Source: Candidatus Saccharimonadota bacterium (GTDB lineage Bacteria; Patescibacteriota; Saccharimonadia; Saccharimonadales; Saccharimonadaceae). Taken from it: 46,838 bases of DNA. Below the pieces are notes generated by a model that was not told where the DNA came from, searched no databases, and was given only the letters and a program-made list of their open reading frames with translations. The DNA lies in assembly GCA_027492635.1 (NCBI GenBank), contig JAPUEH010000016.1:10965-57802 (forward strand), in the 5' to 3' direction. Of the stretch, positions 24,000-32,680 are shown in pieces (position 1 is the first letter of the stretch; each line of letters opens with the position of its first letter). A program made the translations under genes and the position numbers.

Positions 24000-24435
24000 T
24001 TGCCGGGTCCTCCACAAGCGTTCTGTAGGCAGTACCGAGTACACCATTGATGAACTTGCTTGAGTTATCAGAACCAAACGACTTGGCGAGTTCGACAGCT
24101 TCGTTGATGGCCACGCGAGCAGGGACATCGTTTTGGCGATACAACAACTCGTAGAGACCGAGACGCAGCACATTGCGGTCGATACGCGCCACCTGGGCAA
24201 GCGGCCAATCCGGGGCAAGCGGCTGCAACGTCGCATCCAGCTCTACTTGACGTTCAATCGTGCCGTGCACCAGCTTCGACACAAAGTCAGTGTCGCCAAT
24301 GTCATCTTTGTAGCGCTCTAGATTGCGCGTAATTACTTCGTCTACATCAACAGGAGTTTCGTCCGTATGACGAAATTCGTACTCATAGACGCTCTGTAGC
24401 GCTACTATCCTGCCGAGATGTCGGTTTGAAGCCAT
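23977..24435 (-). CDS. nusB: Transcription antitermination protein NusB
   Basis: The 152-residue all-helical RNA-binding protein is recognised by RHLGRIVALQSVYEYEF at the start, IDRNVLRLGLYELLY (about 94-108), VAINEAVELAKSFGSDNSSKF (about 116-136) and FINGVLG. With NusE/S10 it binds boxA RNA in rRNA leaders and prevents premature termination. The length is normal for the family. It is the first gene of the nusB-nudix-rnc operon, which groups RNA synthesis and processing functions. Confidence 0.96.
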   Translation of the reverse strand: MASNRHLGRIVALQSVYEYEFRHTDETPVDVDEVITRNLERYKDDIGDTDFVSKLVHGTIERQVELDATLQPLAPDWPLAQVARIDRNVLRLGLYELLYRQNDVPARVAINEAVELAKSFGSDNSSKFINGVLGTAYRTLVEDPANGNASEV

Positions 24436-24547
24436 GTCGTTTAATGTTCTTTCTTACTATCCGTTTATTTCATTATAGCATTAGCGAGGTATGAGACGCA
24501 AAAAATATTGATGCCACTTCCCTAGCTCATGCCGCCAAAGAGCAAAA

Positions 24548-24565
24548 CAGGCGAAATATCGCCTG
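24548..24565. terminator. Hairpin after the L32 gene
   Basis: CAGGCGA (24548-24554) pairs with TCGCCTG (24559-24565) around a 4-base loop. It lies 6 bases beyond the L32 stop; the following minus-strand sequence is only moderately T-rich. Confidence 0.6.
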
Positions 24566-24571
24566 AGATGC

Positions 24572-24712
24572 TTATTTCTTGCCTGTTTCGCGTTTGGTTG
24601 TTTTGACTTTTACCGGTGAAGTAGCATTCACGCGGCGTGCAAGTTTGAGCACGAGGTGGCTACGACGAAGACCTGTTTTACGAGGGCTGCTCTGTTTTTT
24701 TGGCTGTGCCAT
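24572..24712 (-). CDS. rpmF: 50S ribosomal protein L32
   Basis: This 46-residue ORF begins MAQPKKQSSPRKTGLRRSHL, which fits the L32 start (MAxPK..S..RR..RRSH). It is shorter than the usual ~57 residues, and the zinc-binding cysteine pairs found in many L32 proteins are absent; the tail is Lys/Thr-rich. It is read on the minus strand with CTCCTGA-type complement (AGGAG) upstream of the ATG. A terminator-like hairpin follows the stop. It would belong to the large ribosomal subunit near the exit tunnel. Confidence 0.85.
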   Translation of the reverse strand: MAQPKKQSSPRKTGLRRSHLVLKLARRVNATSPVKVKTTKRETGKK

Positions 24713-24787
24713 GTCAGACTTCTCCTGATTATTATTTTAAAACTAGTGATAATTGTACTATAGACTTGCGAATAGTTCAACAATGTA

Positions 24788-24816
24788 TTGACTTTTTATA
24801 ATGGTTATGCTATTAT
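24788..24816 (+). promoter_or_regulatory. Promoter placing the transcription start on the ATG
   Basis: TTGACT (24788-24793) and TATTAT (24811-24816) with an exact 17-base spacer. Only 6 bases separate the -10 box from the ATG at 24823, so transcription should start at or next to the A of the start codon. Confidence 0.8.
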
Positions 24817-24822
24817 GTAAAT

Positions 24823-25245
24823 ATGAATCCGAACAAGCAAAACCGACAACCAGCAACAACCCGCAAAGAATTAGATGAACATTTTGCACGAGCACGAGAA
24901 AATACAGCCAAACGCGAGCATAACCATACGAGAGCATGGGTAGGCGGCACTCTCGCCGTCCTTGCGTTAGGCGCAGGCTATCATGCAGCAGACACTCTCA
25001 CCTATAAAGATATCGGGACAGCCACATCGACCGTCGATAAAGGAGAGACCGTCTCCGAGGCGGTAGAAGCAGCAACAGTAAAGCTTGCCGAAGAACAAGG
25101 CATTGATCCATCGGAGATAGGCGGAATAGTTAGTACCGCCCAAAGCATCGGTGGCGATGTACAGCCCGGCTATACAGTAACAGTAGACCTTGAGGAGAAT
25201 ATACTCGGCAAACATCGCGTAAGCCCACACGAAGCCGAAGAATAA
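24823..25245 (+). CDS. Single-pass membrane protein with LysM-like outer domain
   Basis: The 140-residue protein has a charged cytoplasmic part (about 1-37), one membrane helix (about 38-56) and an extracytoplasmic domain with VDKGETVSEAVEAAT and VQPGYTVTVDL, spaced like the start and end of a LysM repeat and resembling the secreted protein at 18163-18591. It could contact peptidoglycan or host glycans (inference). The mRNA is predicted to be leaderless from a textbook promoter. It is convergent with leuS, 5 bases apart, without an evident terminator. Confidence 0.65.
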   Translation: MNPNKQNRQPATTRKELDEHFARARENTAKREHNHTRAWVGGTLAVLALGAGYHAADTLTYKDIGTATSTVDKGETVSEAVEAATVKLAEEQGIDPSEIGGIVSTAQSIGGDVQPGYTVTVDLEENILGKHRVSPHEAEE

Positions 25246-25250
25246 ATTTA

Positions 25251-27683
25251 CTATTTTATCACTACACTTACTAGCCGGCCAGGGACATAAATCACCTTGG
25301 TCGGTTGTTTGTCGCCCACAAACTGCTGCACGTGCTCATGCGCTAATGCTGCAGATTTAATATCATCTTCGGCCATATCTATTGCCAAATCTAACTTGGC
25401 ACGTAGCTTACCGTTTACCTGCACAATAATTGTCATAGTATCGGACACGATCTTTGCCTCGCTCCACTCTGGCCAAGCCACAAAGTCAAGTTGTGTGTCA
25501 TGACCAAGCTGTTGCCACAATTCCGCGCTCAAATGCGGCGCAAATGGCTGAACCAGCTGCACCAGGCTTTCGAGAGATGCTTGCCACTCTTCTGTAAACC
25601 CACCTGTTTTGAGTTTGTAAAGTTCGTTGACGCACTCCATGAGCGCAGCGATGGCTGTATTGAAGCTCAAGCGGTTGATATCACTTGTTACCTTTTTGAT
25701 CGTCTGGTGAGTCAGGCTCTCGAGTTTTTTGCTATCTACCTCACCAGATTTATCACTTTCGTTGTATTCTTGCACCAATGTCCAGAGGCGATTAAGGAAA
25801 CGATACACACCCGCGATACCCTTACTACTCCAGTTGCTATTTTCGTTGATCGGCCCTAAGAACAATTCAAATGTGCGCAGTGCATCAGCACCATAGCCTG
25901 CGTCTATCACCTCTAGTGGATCAACCACATTACCTTTACTTTTGCTCATCTTGGTACCGTCTTCGGCCTGAATAAGTCCATGGTACACCAGCTGCCCGAC
26001 AGGCTCTCGCTCAGGCACTAAGCCCATGTCATAAAATACGTGATTCCAAAATCGCACATACAGCAAGTGTGCTACCGCATGATCGCCGCCTATATACATA
26101 TCAACAGGGCTCCAATAACCGGCTTTTGCCCGATCCCAAGCCTGCTCGGCGTTGTGAGGATCAGTGTAACGCAAGAGATACCAACTACTGCAGGCATAGC
26201 CGTCCATGGTGTCTGTCTCGCGCTTAGCAGGCTTGCCACAGGTAGGACATTCGGTATTCACCCAGTCAGTTTCGTGTGCAAGGACAGATTTACCGTCGCC
26301 CTTTGGCGCATAATCCTCGACCTCTGGCAGCAGCACAGGTAGCTGCTCTTTTGGTACGACCACCGCACCATGCTCCTCACAGTGGATAACTGGAATTGGC
26401 GCACCCCAGTAGCGCTGGCGACTAATGAGCCAATCCCGCATTTTGTAGGTTACTTTACCACGACCTATACCCTCTTGCTCAAGCCATGCCACAATCTCTT
26501 CGCGTGCCTCGCTAGACTGCTGCCCATCAAATACACCAGAGTTTACCAATTCACCTTCACCTGTATAGACGCCCGGCTCATCGTCTGTCTCTGGCTTTTC
26601 AATCACCTGTACAATCGGCAGGTTATACTTTTCAGCAAACGCATAGTCACGCTTGTCATGTGCCGGCACTGCCATCACCGCGCCCGTACCGTAGCCACCT
26701 AATACATAGTCAGCCACCCAGAGTGGCACTTTTTTGCCGTTGACTGGATTGATTGCATAGGCACCCGTCCATACGCCTGTCTTTTCCTTGCCTTCGCTTT
26801 GACGTTCGATTTCAGACTTCTTGATCGCATTGGTCACATAGCTCTCGACATTCTCATGCATCTCGCTCGTAGTAAAGTTTTTGATGAGCGGATGCTCTGG
26901 CGCAAGCACGACAAATGTCGCACCAAATAGGGTGTCTGGGCGGGTTGAGAAGACAGTGATAGTATCGTCGCTACCCTCTACCTGAAACTCAATCTCCGCA
27001 CCTACCGAACGGCCAATCCAGTTTGTCTGTGCTGTTTTAATTTTTTCTGGCCAGTTGAGGTTCGGTATTTCTTCGAGTAATGAATCTGCGTAGTCGGTAA
27101 TCTTGAAAAACCATTGCTTCATCGACTTTTTCTCGACTTCGGTGCCGCAGCGCCAGCACTTGCCAGCTTCTACTTGTTCATTCGCTAGCACTGTTTTATC
27201 GACAGGACACCACCATTGTAATGACTCTTTTTGGTACGCAAGACCACGCTCGTACATCTGCGTAAATATCCACTGTGTCCATTTATAATATCCGGGGTCT
27301 GTGGTATTAATCTCACGAGACCAATCAATACTAGCTCCGACACGCGTCAATTGATTTTTAAAATTTGCGATGTTTTGCTTTGTCACCACACTCGGTGCGG
27401 TACCTGTCTTGATAGCATAGTTTTCTGCGGGCAATCCAAAGCTATCCCAGCCCATCGGGTAGACAACATTATAACCAAGTGCACGTCGAAACCGCGCCAC
27501 CGCATCCACAATCGAATGCTCAAAAAAATGCCCTGTATGCATACCCGCTCCGGAGGGATACGGGAACATGCCTGTTACATAGTACTTAGGCTTTACATCA
27601 AAGTCTTTTGCCTCGTAGCGCGCATCGTCGCGCCACGTTTGCTGCCACTTTGGCTCAATTTCTGTTGGATTGTAGCGTGTCAT
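25251..27683 (-). CDS. leuS: Leucine-tRNA ligase
   Basis: This 810-residue class I synthetase has the HIGH motif in PYPSGAGMHTGH (about 42-53), the CP1 editing insertion with FSTRPDTLFGATFVVLAPEH, MAVPAHDKRDYAFA, a leucine-specific region, and KMSKSKGN near residue 578. It charges tRNA-Leu; a tRNA-Leu(TAA) gene lies at 45582-45666. The zinc-type pair CPTCGKPAKRE and CWRCG are present. A TATACT box ends 9 bases before the ATG at 27683, so the transcript is probably leaderless. Confidence 0.98.
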   Translation of the reverse strand: MTRYNPTEIEPKWQQTWRDDARYEAKDFDVKPKYYVTGMFPYPSGAGMHTGHFFEHSIVDAVARFRRALGYNVVYPMGWDSFGLPAENYAIKTGTAPSVVTKQNIANFKNQLTRVGASIDWSREINTTDPGYYKWTQWIFTQMYERGLAYQKESLQWWCPVDKTVLANEQVEAGKCWRCGTEVEKKSMKQWFFKITDYADSLLEEIPNLNWPEKIKTAQTNWIGRSVGAEIEFQVEGSDDTITVFSTRPDTLFGATFVVLAPEHPLIKNFTTSEMHENVESYVTNAIKKSEIERQSEGKEKTGVWTGAYAINPVNGKKVPLWVADYVLGGYGTGAVMAVPAHDKRDYAFAEKYNLPIVQVIEKPETDDEPGVYTGEGELVNSGVFDGQQSSEAREEIVAWLEQEGIGRGKVTYKMRDWLISRQRYWGAPIPVIHCEEHGAVVVPKEQLPVLLPEVEDYAPKGDGKSVLAHETDWVNTECPTCGKPAKRETDTMDGYACSSWYLLRYTDPHNAEQAWDRAKAGYWSPVDMYIGGDHAVAHLLYVRFWNHVFYDMGLVPEREPVGQLVYHGLIQAEDGTKMSKSKGNVVDPLEVIDAGYGADALRTFELFLGPINENSNWSSKGIAGVYRFLNRLWTLVQEYNESDKSGEVDSKKLESLTHQTIKKVTSDINRLSFNTAIAALMECVNELYKLKTGGFTEEWQASLESLVQLVQPFAPHLSAELWQQLGHDTQLDFVAWPEWSEAKIVSDTMTIIVQVNGKLRAKLDLAIDMAEDDIKSAALAHEHVQQFVGDKQPTKVIYVPGRLVSVVIK

Positions 27684-27746
27684 AATATATCTAGTATACC
27701 ACTAGAGAAGTAACCGTCGCTAGCTTCATGGACAACCTAACGGCAA

Positions 27747-28781
27747 TTAATTTGTAGCCGGTGCGGCAAATACCTGGTTGATGACATCCTTCATCATCAC
27801 TGCGTCCGACGGAGCTGTCACGCTGACAGATTTATCGTATGAAAGCTTGATATCGACATTGCTCATTGCACCTGCATCGCCGGGCTTAGAATATTTAACA
27901 CGAGTTATGTTGTGAGAGAATCGATCCACCCAAATATCGGCGGTCTGATCACCAAGCGTATCAGCAACCCCAAGGGTCAGGATATCCGTGCCGCAATCAC
28001 CAAGCTTTTTCACCGATTCATTTGCCGCAACGGCAGATTTGAACTCTTTATATTTCGCCTGGTCGACACTCACTCGATAGCCCTGCGCGGAGCCGTCACG
28101 CTCAAGCTTTTCGTCAATCTTGAAGAAACGATTGCTACTGTATGCCTTCGCGAGCTGTTTACGGGCAGCAGCGTCATCTGCTAATTTCTGTGCAAAACTA
28201 ACATAGCAGTCAGAGCCTTTGTCTGTGCCGCCAAACGAGCGAAGATCATCTTGTGTGAGCTTAATCCATTTATTTTCGACCTTATCTCCAATGGCAGCAA
28301 AGTTGGCATCGACTTGTTTTTGCAACGCCTGAGCCTGCTCCTCTGAGGGCTTGGTTTCATAGTTAATAGGAACCGAGTTGATCATAGTCGTAGCATATGA
28401 TTCCATCAATTTCTTGGGCTGATCAATCTTGGCATACACAGCTCCGTCTTCAGCTACCGCTAGCTGTACTTTTGCATTTAATTTTGCCCCAGCAATAGTA
28501 GTCCGATTAAGCTGAATTTGACCGTCGGCAACTTTCTTATTTGTCACGCCAGACATGATCGTAGAAGACGCCCCAGATGCACCTGTCGTCTCAATCTTAC
28601 CATCGAAGCCAATCGTTTCGGACTTAATAAGATTAGCAAAGCCACTTGCAATCTGCTTATCCGGACTCTGCATAACGACGAACAAGCCAACTACTACCGC
28701 CACAAGCAGCGCAATCGCTACAATTATCGCAATAATTAACCCATTATTTACTGCTTTTGCTGTCGATTTCTTACTACTCAT
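27747..28781 (-). CDS. Membrane-anchored extracytoplasmic protein (paralog A)
   Basis: The 344-residue protein has a short basic N-terminus, one membrane helix (about 14-37) and a large outer domain. The order is: a Gly/Thr/Ser-rich beta region with DGKIETTG, a KWIKLTQDD segment, a CYVSF cysteine, SNRFFKIDEK, GYRVSVDQAKYKEF, a second cysteine in LGDCGTD, and a C-terminal beta strand series. This is the same order as in the next gene upstream, which indicates a tandem duplication. A lipoprotein-carrier-like (LolA/LppX) beta fold is possible but not shown. Confidence 0.75.
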   Translation of the reverse strand: MSSKKSTAKAVNNGLIIAIIVAIALLVAVVVGLFVVMQSPDKQIASGFANLIKSETIGFDGKIETTGASGASSTIMSGVTNKKVADGQIQLNRTTIAGAKLNAKVQLAVAEDGAVYAKIDQPKKLMESYATTMINSVPINYETKPSEEQAQALQKQVDANFAAIGDKVENKWIKLTQDDLRSFGGTDKGSDCYVSFAQKLADDAAARKQLAKAYSSNRFFKIDEKLERDGSAQGYRVSVDQAKYKEFKSAVAANESVKKLGDCGTDILTLGVADTLGDQTADIWVDRFSHNITRVKYSKPGDAGAMSNVDIKLSYDKSVSVTAPSDAVMMKDVINQVFAAPATN

Positions 28782-28847
28782 CCCGTCACCCTTTTCAAAT
28801 TTACCATTGCTTTATTTATATCACACTACTTATGCTTATACCAGATA

Positions 28848-29906
28848 TCACATCGCTCCGCTTTGCTGTGTCGCGCTTTGTTGCTGCGCAGCCTGAAGTT
28901 GTTCCTGCATAATACGTCCGAGAGAGGACATGTTCGACTGAAGTTCAGTATACTCAACCACTTCACCCTGAGGGTTTTGTAGCGGCTTGTTTTTTGCAAA
29001 GTTGAGCGATATGCGACTCGTGCTCATTTGACTATTAAGCGTAGAAGAGCTTGCGAGATTGACGATTTTTCCATCTTGCACTGTTAGCTTAACCGTGGCT
29101 GGTTCTGGCTCCTGCGCTTGACTAGAAGACTGTGTCTGCTGAGTTGACTCTGGCTCATTTGCAAATAATGTTCCTGCGTCTTTACATTCTTTGATCGATG
29201 TATAAACCTCATGCCGCTGCAGTGCTTTTATAAAACTCTTTAGTTTTTCGTCGTTCATATGCACCGTATATTCCCGAGCAGGGCTTTTATCTTCAACCTT
29301 TTCAACCTCTATAAAGCGATTGTCTTTGTAAATGTTGATGATTTTTTTTGTAGCGCCTTCATCACGAGCTACGACATCCGCAAGCTTAGAAGCACAGACT
29401 CCCGCGCGACTGTCTTTCTGCTCGATATGTAGCCATTTGCCGTCGATCTTGTCCGCCATTGCGGATAAATCAGCCTTAATCGCTGGTATATTCGCACCCG
29501 CCATATCAACGAGTGTCGTTAAGTTACTGGCGTGCACATAGACACTTGACGCCTTTAAATCACCGAATACTTGCAATGGAACATCGATTTTATGATTCTG
29601 CATTTCTCCTTCTAGCTTGGCGTCAAGGGAGACTTTCGCAAGGTTTTCAGACTGAAAGCTACCTTTTGCCTCCATCGTACCCGTCTGGCTTTGCTGAGCG
29701 AATGCAACCTGCCCATTGATATACGGCTCCTTGAGTGTTGCCACTAAAGCATCGGCAATCTTTTTTTCATCTCCACCAATCCCTCTGGCGATCATACTTA
29801 TTCCAGCAAATACCCCAATAGCCACGGCTAGACCTGCCACCAAGATTACTATTCGACGATACGGCGTATCCTTTGCAGCGACACTGCTCGCATGTTTTTT
29901 TGACAT
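28848..29906 (-). CDS. Membrane-anchored extracytoplasmic protein (paralog B)
   Basis: The 352-residue protein has one membrane helix (about 19-40) and an outer domain parallel to paralog A: QVAFAQQSQTG, KIDGKWLHIEQKDS, a cysteine in GVCASKLADV, DNRFIEVEKV, REYTVHMNDEKLKSF, a cysteine in IKECKDAG and a Gln/Ser-rich linker before the last strands. The two matching cysteines suggest a conserved disulfide outside the cell. It is 66 bases upstream of paralog A on the same strand. I recognise no named family; a role in envelope or host contact is inference. Confidence 0.75.
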   Translation of the reverse strand: MSKKHASSVAAKDTPYRRIVILVAGLAVAIGVFAGISMIARGIGGDEKKIADALVATLKEPYINGQVAFAQQSQTGTMEAKGSFQSENLAKVSLDAKLEGEMQNHKIDVPLQVFGDLKASSVYVHASNLTTLVDMAGANIPAIKADLSAMADKIDGKWLHIEQKDSRAGVCASKLADVVARDEGATKKIINIYKDNRFIEVEKVEDKSPAREYTVHMNDEKLKSFIKALQRHEVYTSIKECKDAGTLFANEPESTQQTQSSSQAQEPEPATVKLTVQDGKIVNLASSSTLNSQMSTSRISLNFAKNKPLQNPQGEVVEYTELQSNMSSLGRIMQEQLQAAQQQSATQQSGAM

Positions 29907-29958
29907 AAACCCTAAAACTCCCTCTCTTCTAAATTACTTATTATTATAACACTGTGCA

Positions 29959-31239
29959 TTAAAAGCGTGAGAAAAATTGCGCCTTTGCCTCGAGCCACTC
30001 AGGCGTCTGACGCACAAGCTTCTCATTATCATCAATAGAATGTAGGATAACCTTGATCGCCTCTTCTACAAAGATGCCGCCTTCAGAACCCTTCGCAAGA
30101 ACAATAGCGCCCGGCTCAATAAACTGATGAATATACGACCCTGCACTAATAGCATCAGCAAAGCTCTTTACCACGCAACCGTTAGCCTGAGCTGCTGGAG
30201 CAAGATACTTGGCAGCTTCTTCGCCTATAGTAATCACCCAGTCAATCTGATCCGGGTGGCACATACGGCCAATTTGCTCATGCTCCGCAGCCGAAGCGCT
30301 CCCAAGCTCATTCATACTACCCAATATGGCTATATGCTGCGGCGCAGGCAAATTGATCAGTGTTTGCAGCGCCATACGAGCTGCAGCAGGACTAGAATTA
30401 TAGGTATCGTCAATAATCATCGAGCTGTTTGCTCCATGCAGCATATTCATGCGACCTGGTACCGGCCGTATCATCTCAACTCCTCTAATAATAGCTTCTG
30501 GCGCCATTCCAAATCGAATCGCAGCCGCCACCGCCCCGACAACTGGCCGCACGTTATGCTCACCCAATACTTTTAATGTTGCATGTAGATTGTTGGCAAA
30601 CTCTGGGTTGGTGAAATAGCCCCTATGCCCGTCTTCGATCGTAAAATCTTCATCAACAAACGAATATTCCGCCGCTCCACTCGTACCATACGTGTCAATA
30701 TTTGGATTGTTCAGCAGCTGCGCAAACCTACCTTCTATATCATCACGATTTATCACCACAACTTTACTAAAGTTACCTAGACTCAGCTCCTCTGATGCAA
30801 CCGCATCAATCGTACCAAATGATTGCATGTGCTCAGGAGTGATAGCCGTAATGACGCCCACATCCGGCTGTAGGTAGCGACCGAAAGCAGGAATATCACC
30901 AGGTTTATCGGTTCCGAGCTCTTGCACGATAATATCCGCATCACTAGGCTGCTTGATGCGTCGTTTAGCAGCTCGAAACACTTTCGTCCAAGCAAATGGA
31001 TTCTGAATATTTTTTGGGTATTCAATACCCAAAATTGCAAGCGGAACACTCATTTCGGTATTATGATTGCCGTCATGCATGCGCACGCGATACTGCTGCG
31101 ACAGTACGGTTGCAATAGCAGTCTTGGTGCTCGTTTTGCCGACACTCCCTGCCACGCAAATAAGCTTGACGTCTGGGTGTGCCTGAAAATAGCGCACGAC
31201 GTACTTTTCCAGTCTTTTGCGAACGTAGTTTTTAAACAT
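29959..31239 (-). CDS. murF: MurF-type Mur ligase lacking the N-terminal domain
   Basis: The protein has 426 residues from the ATG at 31239; a start 7 codons upstream is also possible. The ATP motif GSVGKTST is at 31-38, followed by GNHNTEMSVPLAILGI, a MurF-like carbamylated-Lys-region TAITPEHMQSFG, and IIDDTYNSSPAAARMAL, typical of MurF. In E. coli MurF the P-loop begins after about 105 residues, so the first, UDP-binding domain is missing here. It should add D-Ala-D-Ala to UDP-MurNAc-tripeptide in peptidoglycan synthesis, though substrate binding may be altered; a MurT-like role is an alternative. Confidence 0.85.
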   Translation of the reverse strand: MFKNYVRKRLEKYVVRYFQAHPDVKLICVAGSVGKTSTKTAIATVLSQQYRVRMHDGNHNTEMSVPLAILGIEYPKNIQNPFAWTKVFRAAKRRIKQPSDADIIVQELGTDKPGDIPAFGRYLQPDVGVITAITPEHMQSFGTIDAVASEELSLGNFSKVVVINRDDIEGRFAQLLNNPNIDTYGTSGAAEYSFVDEDFTIEDGHRGYFTNPEFANNLHATLKVLGEHNVRPVVGAVAAAIRFGMAPEAIIRGVEMIRPVPGRMNMLHGANSSMIIDDTYNSSPAAARMALQTLINLPAPQHIAILGSMNELGSASAAEHEQIGRMCHPDQIDWVITIGEEAAKYLAPAAQANGCVVKSFADAISAGSYIHQFIEPGAIVLAKGSEGGIFVEEAIKVILHSIDDNEKLVRQTPEWLEAKAQFFSRF

Positions 31240-31312
31240 AGTACCTACCAGCATAACCAATATACGGCATAATTACCACTGATTTTCCTAGTATTTATGA
31301 TATCTAATATGG

Positions 31313-31386
31313 TGGAGCATAGCGGATTCGAACCGCTGACCTCTTCGCTGCCAGCGAAGCGCTCTAGCCAACTGAGCTAATGCCCC
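31313..31386 (-). tRNA. tRNA-Ala (anticodon GGC)
   Basis: A complete cloverleaf: acceptor GGGGCAT/ATGCTCC (one G-T pair), D-arm GCTC/GAGC with AGTTGGCTA loop, anticodon stem CTTCG/CGAAG with loop CTGGCAG (anticodon GGC), T-arm with TTCGAATC, discriminator A. CCA is encoded at 31312-31310. Unlike the Leu, Phe and Gln genes it has no tRNA-like copy upstream. Confidence 0.96.
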
Positions 31387-31409
31387 CTACTACATCTAGT
31401 ATAGCAGGC

Positions 31410-32141
31410 CTATTTTTGTTTTCGAGCAGTATGCTTGATGTTTTTTGCATCACTTGCAAGACGAGGCGTCACAGCAAAGAGTAGCACAGCAGCAAGCAGC
31501 ACAGCAAAGCCGCACATAATACTCGGGATACCTGCTATCGTCGTAGGGTCTATCATATTGACCGCAATGGTCGGGCCTATAAACGCTGCGTAGCCCACCC
31601 CCAGCCACTGGAGTGCTTCTCGACGCGGCTTTGATGGAATATCCCCAGCATAAAGAAATGCAGCCGCCATACCCGCAACAAGCCATGCATAGTAATATGC
31701 AGTGTAAATACTGAGGGCGGGCTTTGCGACTTCAAAAATTACATAATTACCAAGGCATACACTACTCTGGATACCATGCCCCACGGTTAGGAAAAAAGCA
31801 GAAAATGAAATAGCAATAATATAACCAAGCCAAATAAGCAATTTCTGCTGCTTACCCGCTATCATAAGCCCCAAGTGGATGCCAAGCGGCGGCAAAAATG
31901 AGATCGCAATCCAGCCTACCCGCGACCAGTCAAGACTCGACAAGCCAAATGCACTCACGCAAATCATATACTCCGCCAGTTGAAAAATTGCCAAACATAC
32001 AAGAACAGCAATAACAAGCTTGGCCTCTGGCAATCGTCGATAACGAATCAAGACGATGGCCGCAGCGACGATCTCAAATACAAATGTAAGAATCATTACA
32101 AGCGGTGAAAAACATTTAAGTGCAAGATTATTGTGCTTCAT
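31410..32141 (-). CDS. Seven-helix membrane protein, unknown function
   Basis: The 243-residue protein is almost wholly hydrophobic, with seven predicted helices and a basic C-terminal tail (KNIKHTARKQK). Conserved-looking features are the DWSRVGW turn, FLPPLGIHLGL in helix three, CLGNYVIFE in an outer loop and WLGVGYAAFIGP. The layout resembles the sensing part of 7TM histidine kinases without a kinase domain, but this is only a resemblance. A TATTAT box ends 7 bases before the ATG, giving a leaderless mRNA. tRNA-Ala follows 23 bases downstream. Confidence 0.7.
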   Translation of the reverse strand: MKHNNLALKCFSPLVMILTFVFEIVAAAIVLIRYRRLPEAKLVIAVLVCLAIFQLAEYMICVSAFGLSSLDWSRVGWIAISFLPPLGIHLGLMIAGKQQKLLIWLGYIIAISFSAFFLTVGHGIQSSVCLGNYVIFEVAKPALSIYTAYYYAWLVAGMAAAFLYAGDIPSKPRREALQWLGVGYAAFIGPTIAVNMIDPTTIAGIPSIMCGFAVLLAAVLLFAVTPRLASDAKNIKHTARKQK

Positions 32142-32298
32142 ACTAGAGATAATACCATAAAAGAGCTGCTACGCGCCCACCCGGGGCGCTTATTTGTGTT
32201 TTGACATTGTGTGTTTGTGTTGTCAGCGGCAAAAGGTCGCCCCCTTGCGCACCAGCTCACGTTTCATTGTAACAACTTGAACGCAAAACACAAGCATG
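32142..32298. other. Short intergenic region
   Basis: Between the PGPGW-family gene and the seven-helix protein gene. It holds a GCGCCC/GGGCGC hairpin (about 32177-32193) that may terminate the upstream minus-strand operon, and the -10 box of the seven-helix gene. Nothing else is recognisable. Confidence 0.5.
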
Positions 32299-32667
32299 TT
32301 ATTTGCCAGGGATAGGCAGTGGCGACTCAATCCAATCCCAACCAAAACCAAGCAACTTATTCATAAAGCCATAGCCGTTCAGAAGCCACAGCGTCACCAC
32401 AACAACAGCAGCCGTCATGCACCAAAAAAAAGCTTTCACGGCAAAGTGTTGCGCCGCCAACCACTCCTGCCATCGATCATACTTCCCTTTTGCAAATATC
32501 AGAATTCTCTTTGCCCAGTGAAATTCAGTACCCAGAATCGCAAGCGCCGTAAATACGATGAGCCATCCAGGGCCAGGATAGGGAATTGCGATGACGCCGA
32601 CAATAAGCAGCATGCCACCAACTATTCCTACGAGAGTTTTTTTTGTTCGGCGCTTTGCTTTGTCCAT
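32299..32667 (-). CDS. PGPGW-family transmembrane protein
   Basis: The 122-residue protein has helices at about 10-27, 33-47 and 76-95 and contains IPYPGPGWLIVFTALAILGTE, the motif that names the PGPGW family (Pfam 'putative transmembrane protein PGPGW', TIGR02611-like). The region after it, FHWAKRI, is also typical. The function is unknown; in Actinobacteria these proteins often follow other small membrane genes. Here it is the last gene of the minus-strand run that begins with the MazG-like fusion at 37182, starting 13 bases after the phosphotransferase. Confidence 0.85.
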   Translation of the reverse strand: MDKAKRRTKKTLVGIVGGMLLIVGVIAIPYPGPGWLIVFTALAILGTEFHWAKRILIFAKGKYDRWQEWLAAQHFAVKAFFWCMTAAVVVVTLWLLNGYGFMNKLLGFGWDWIESPLPIPGK

Positions 32668-32680
32668 ATTTATAATTGTA

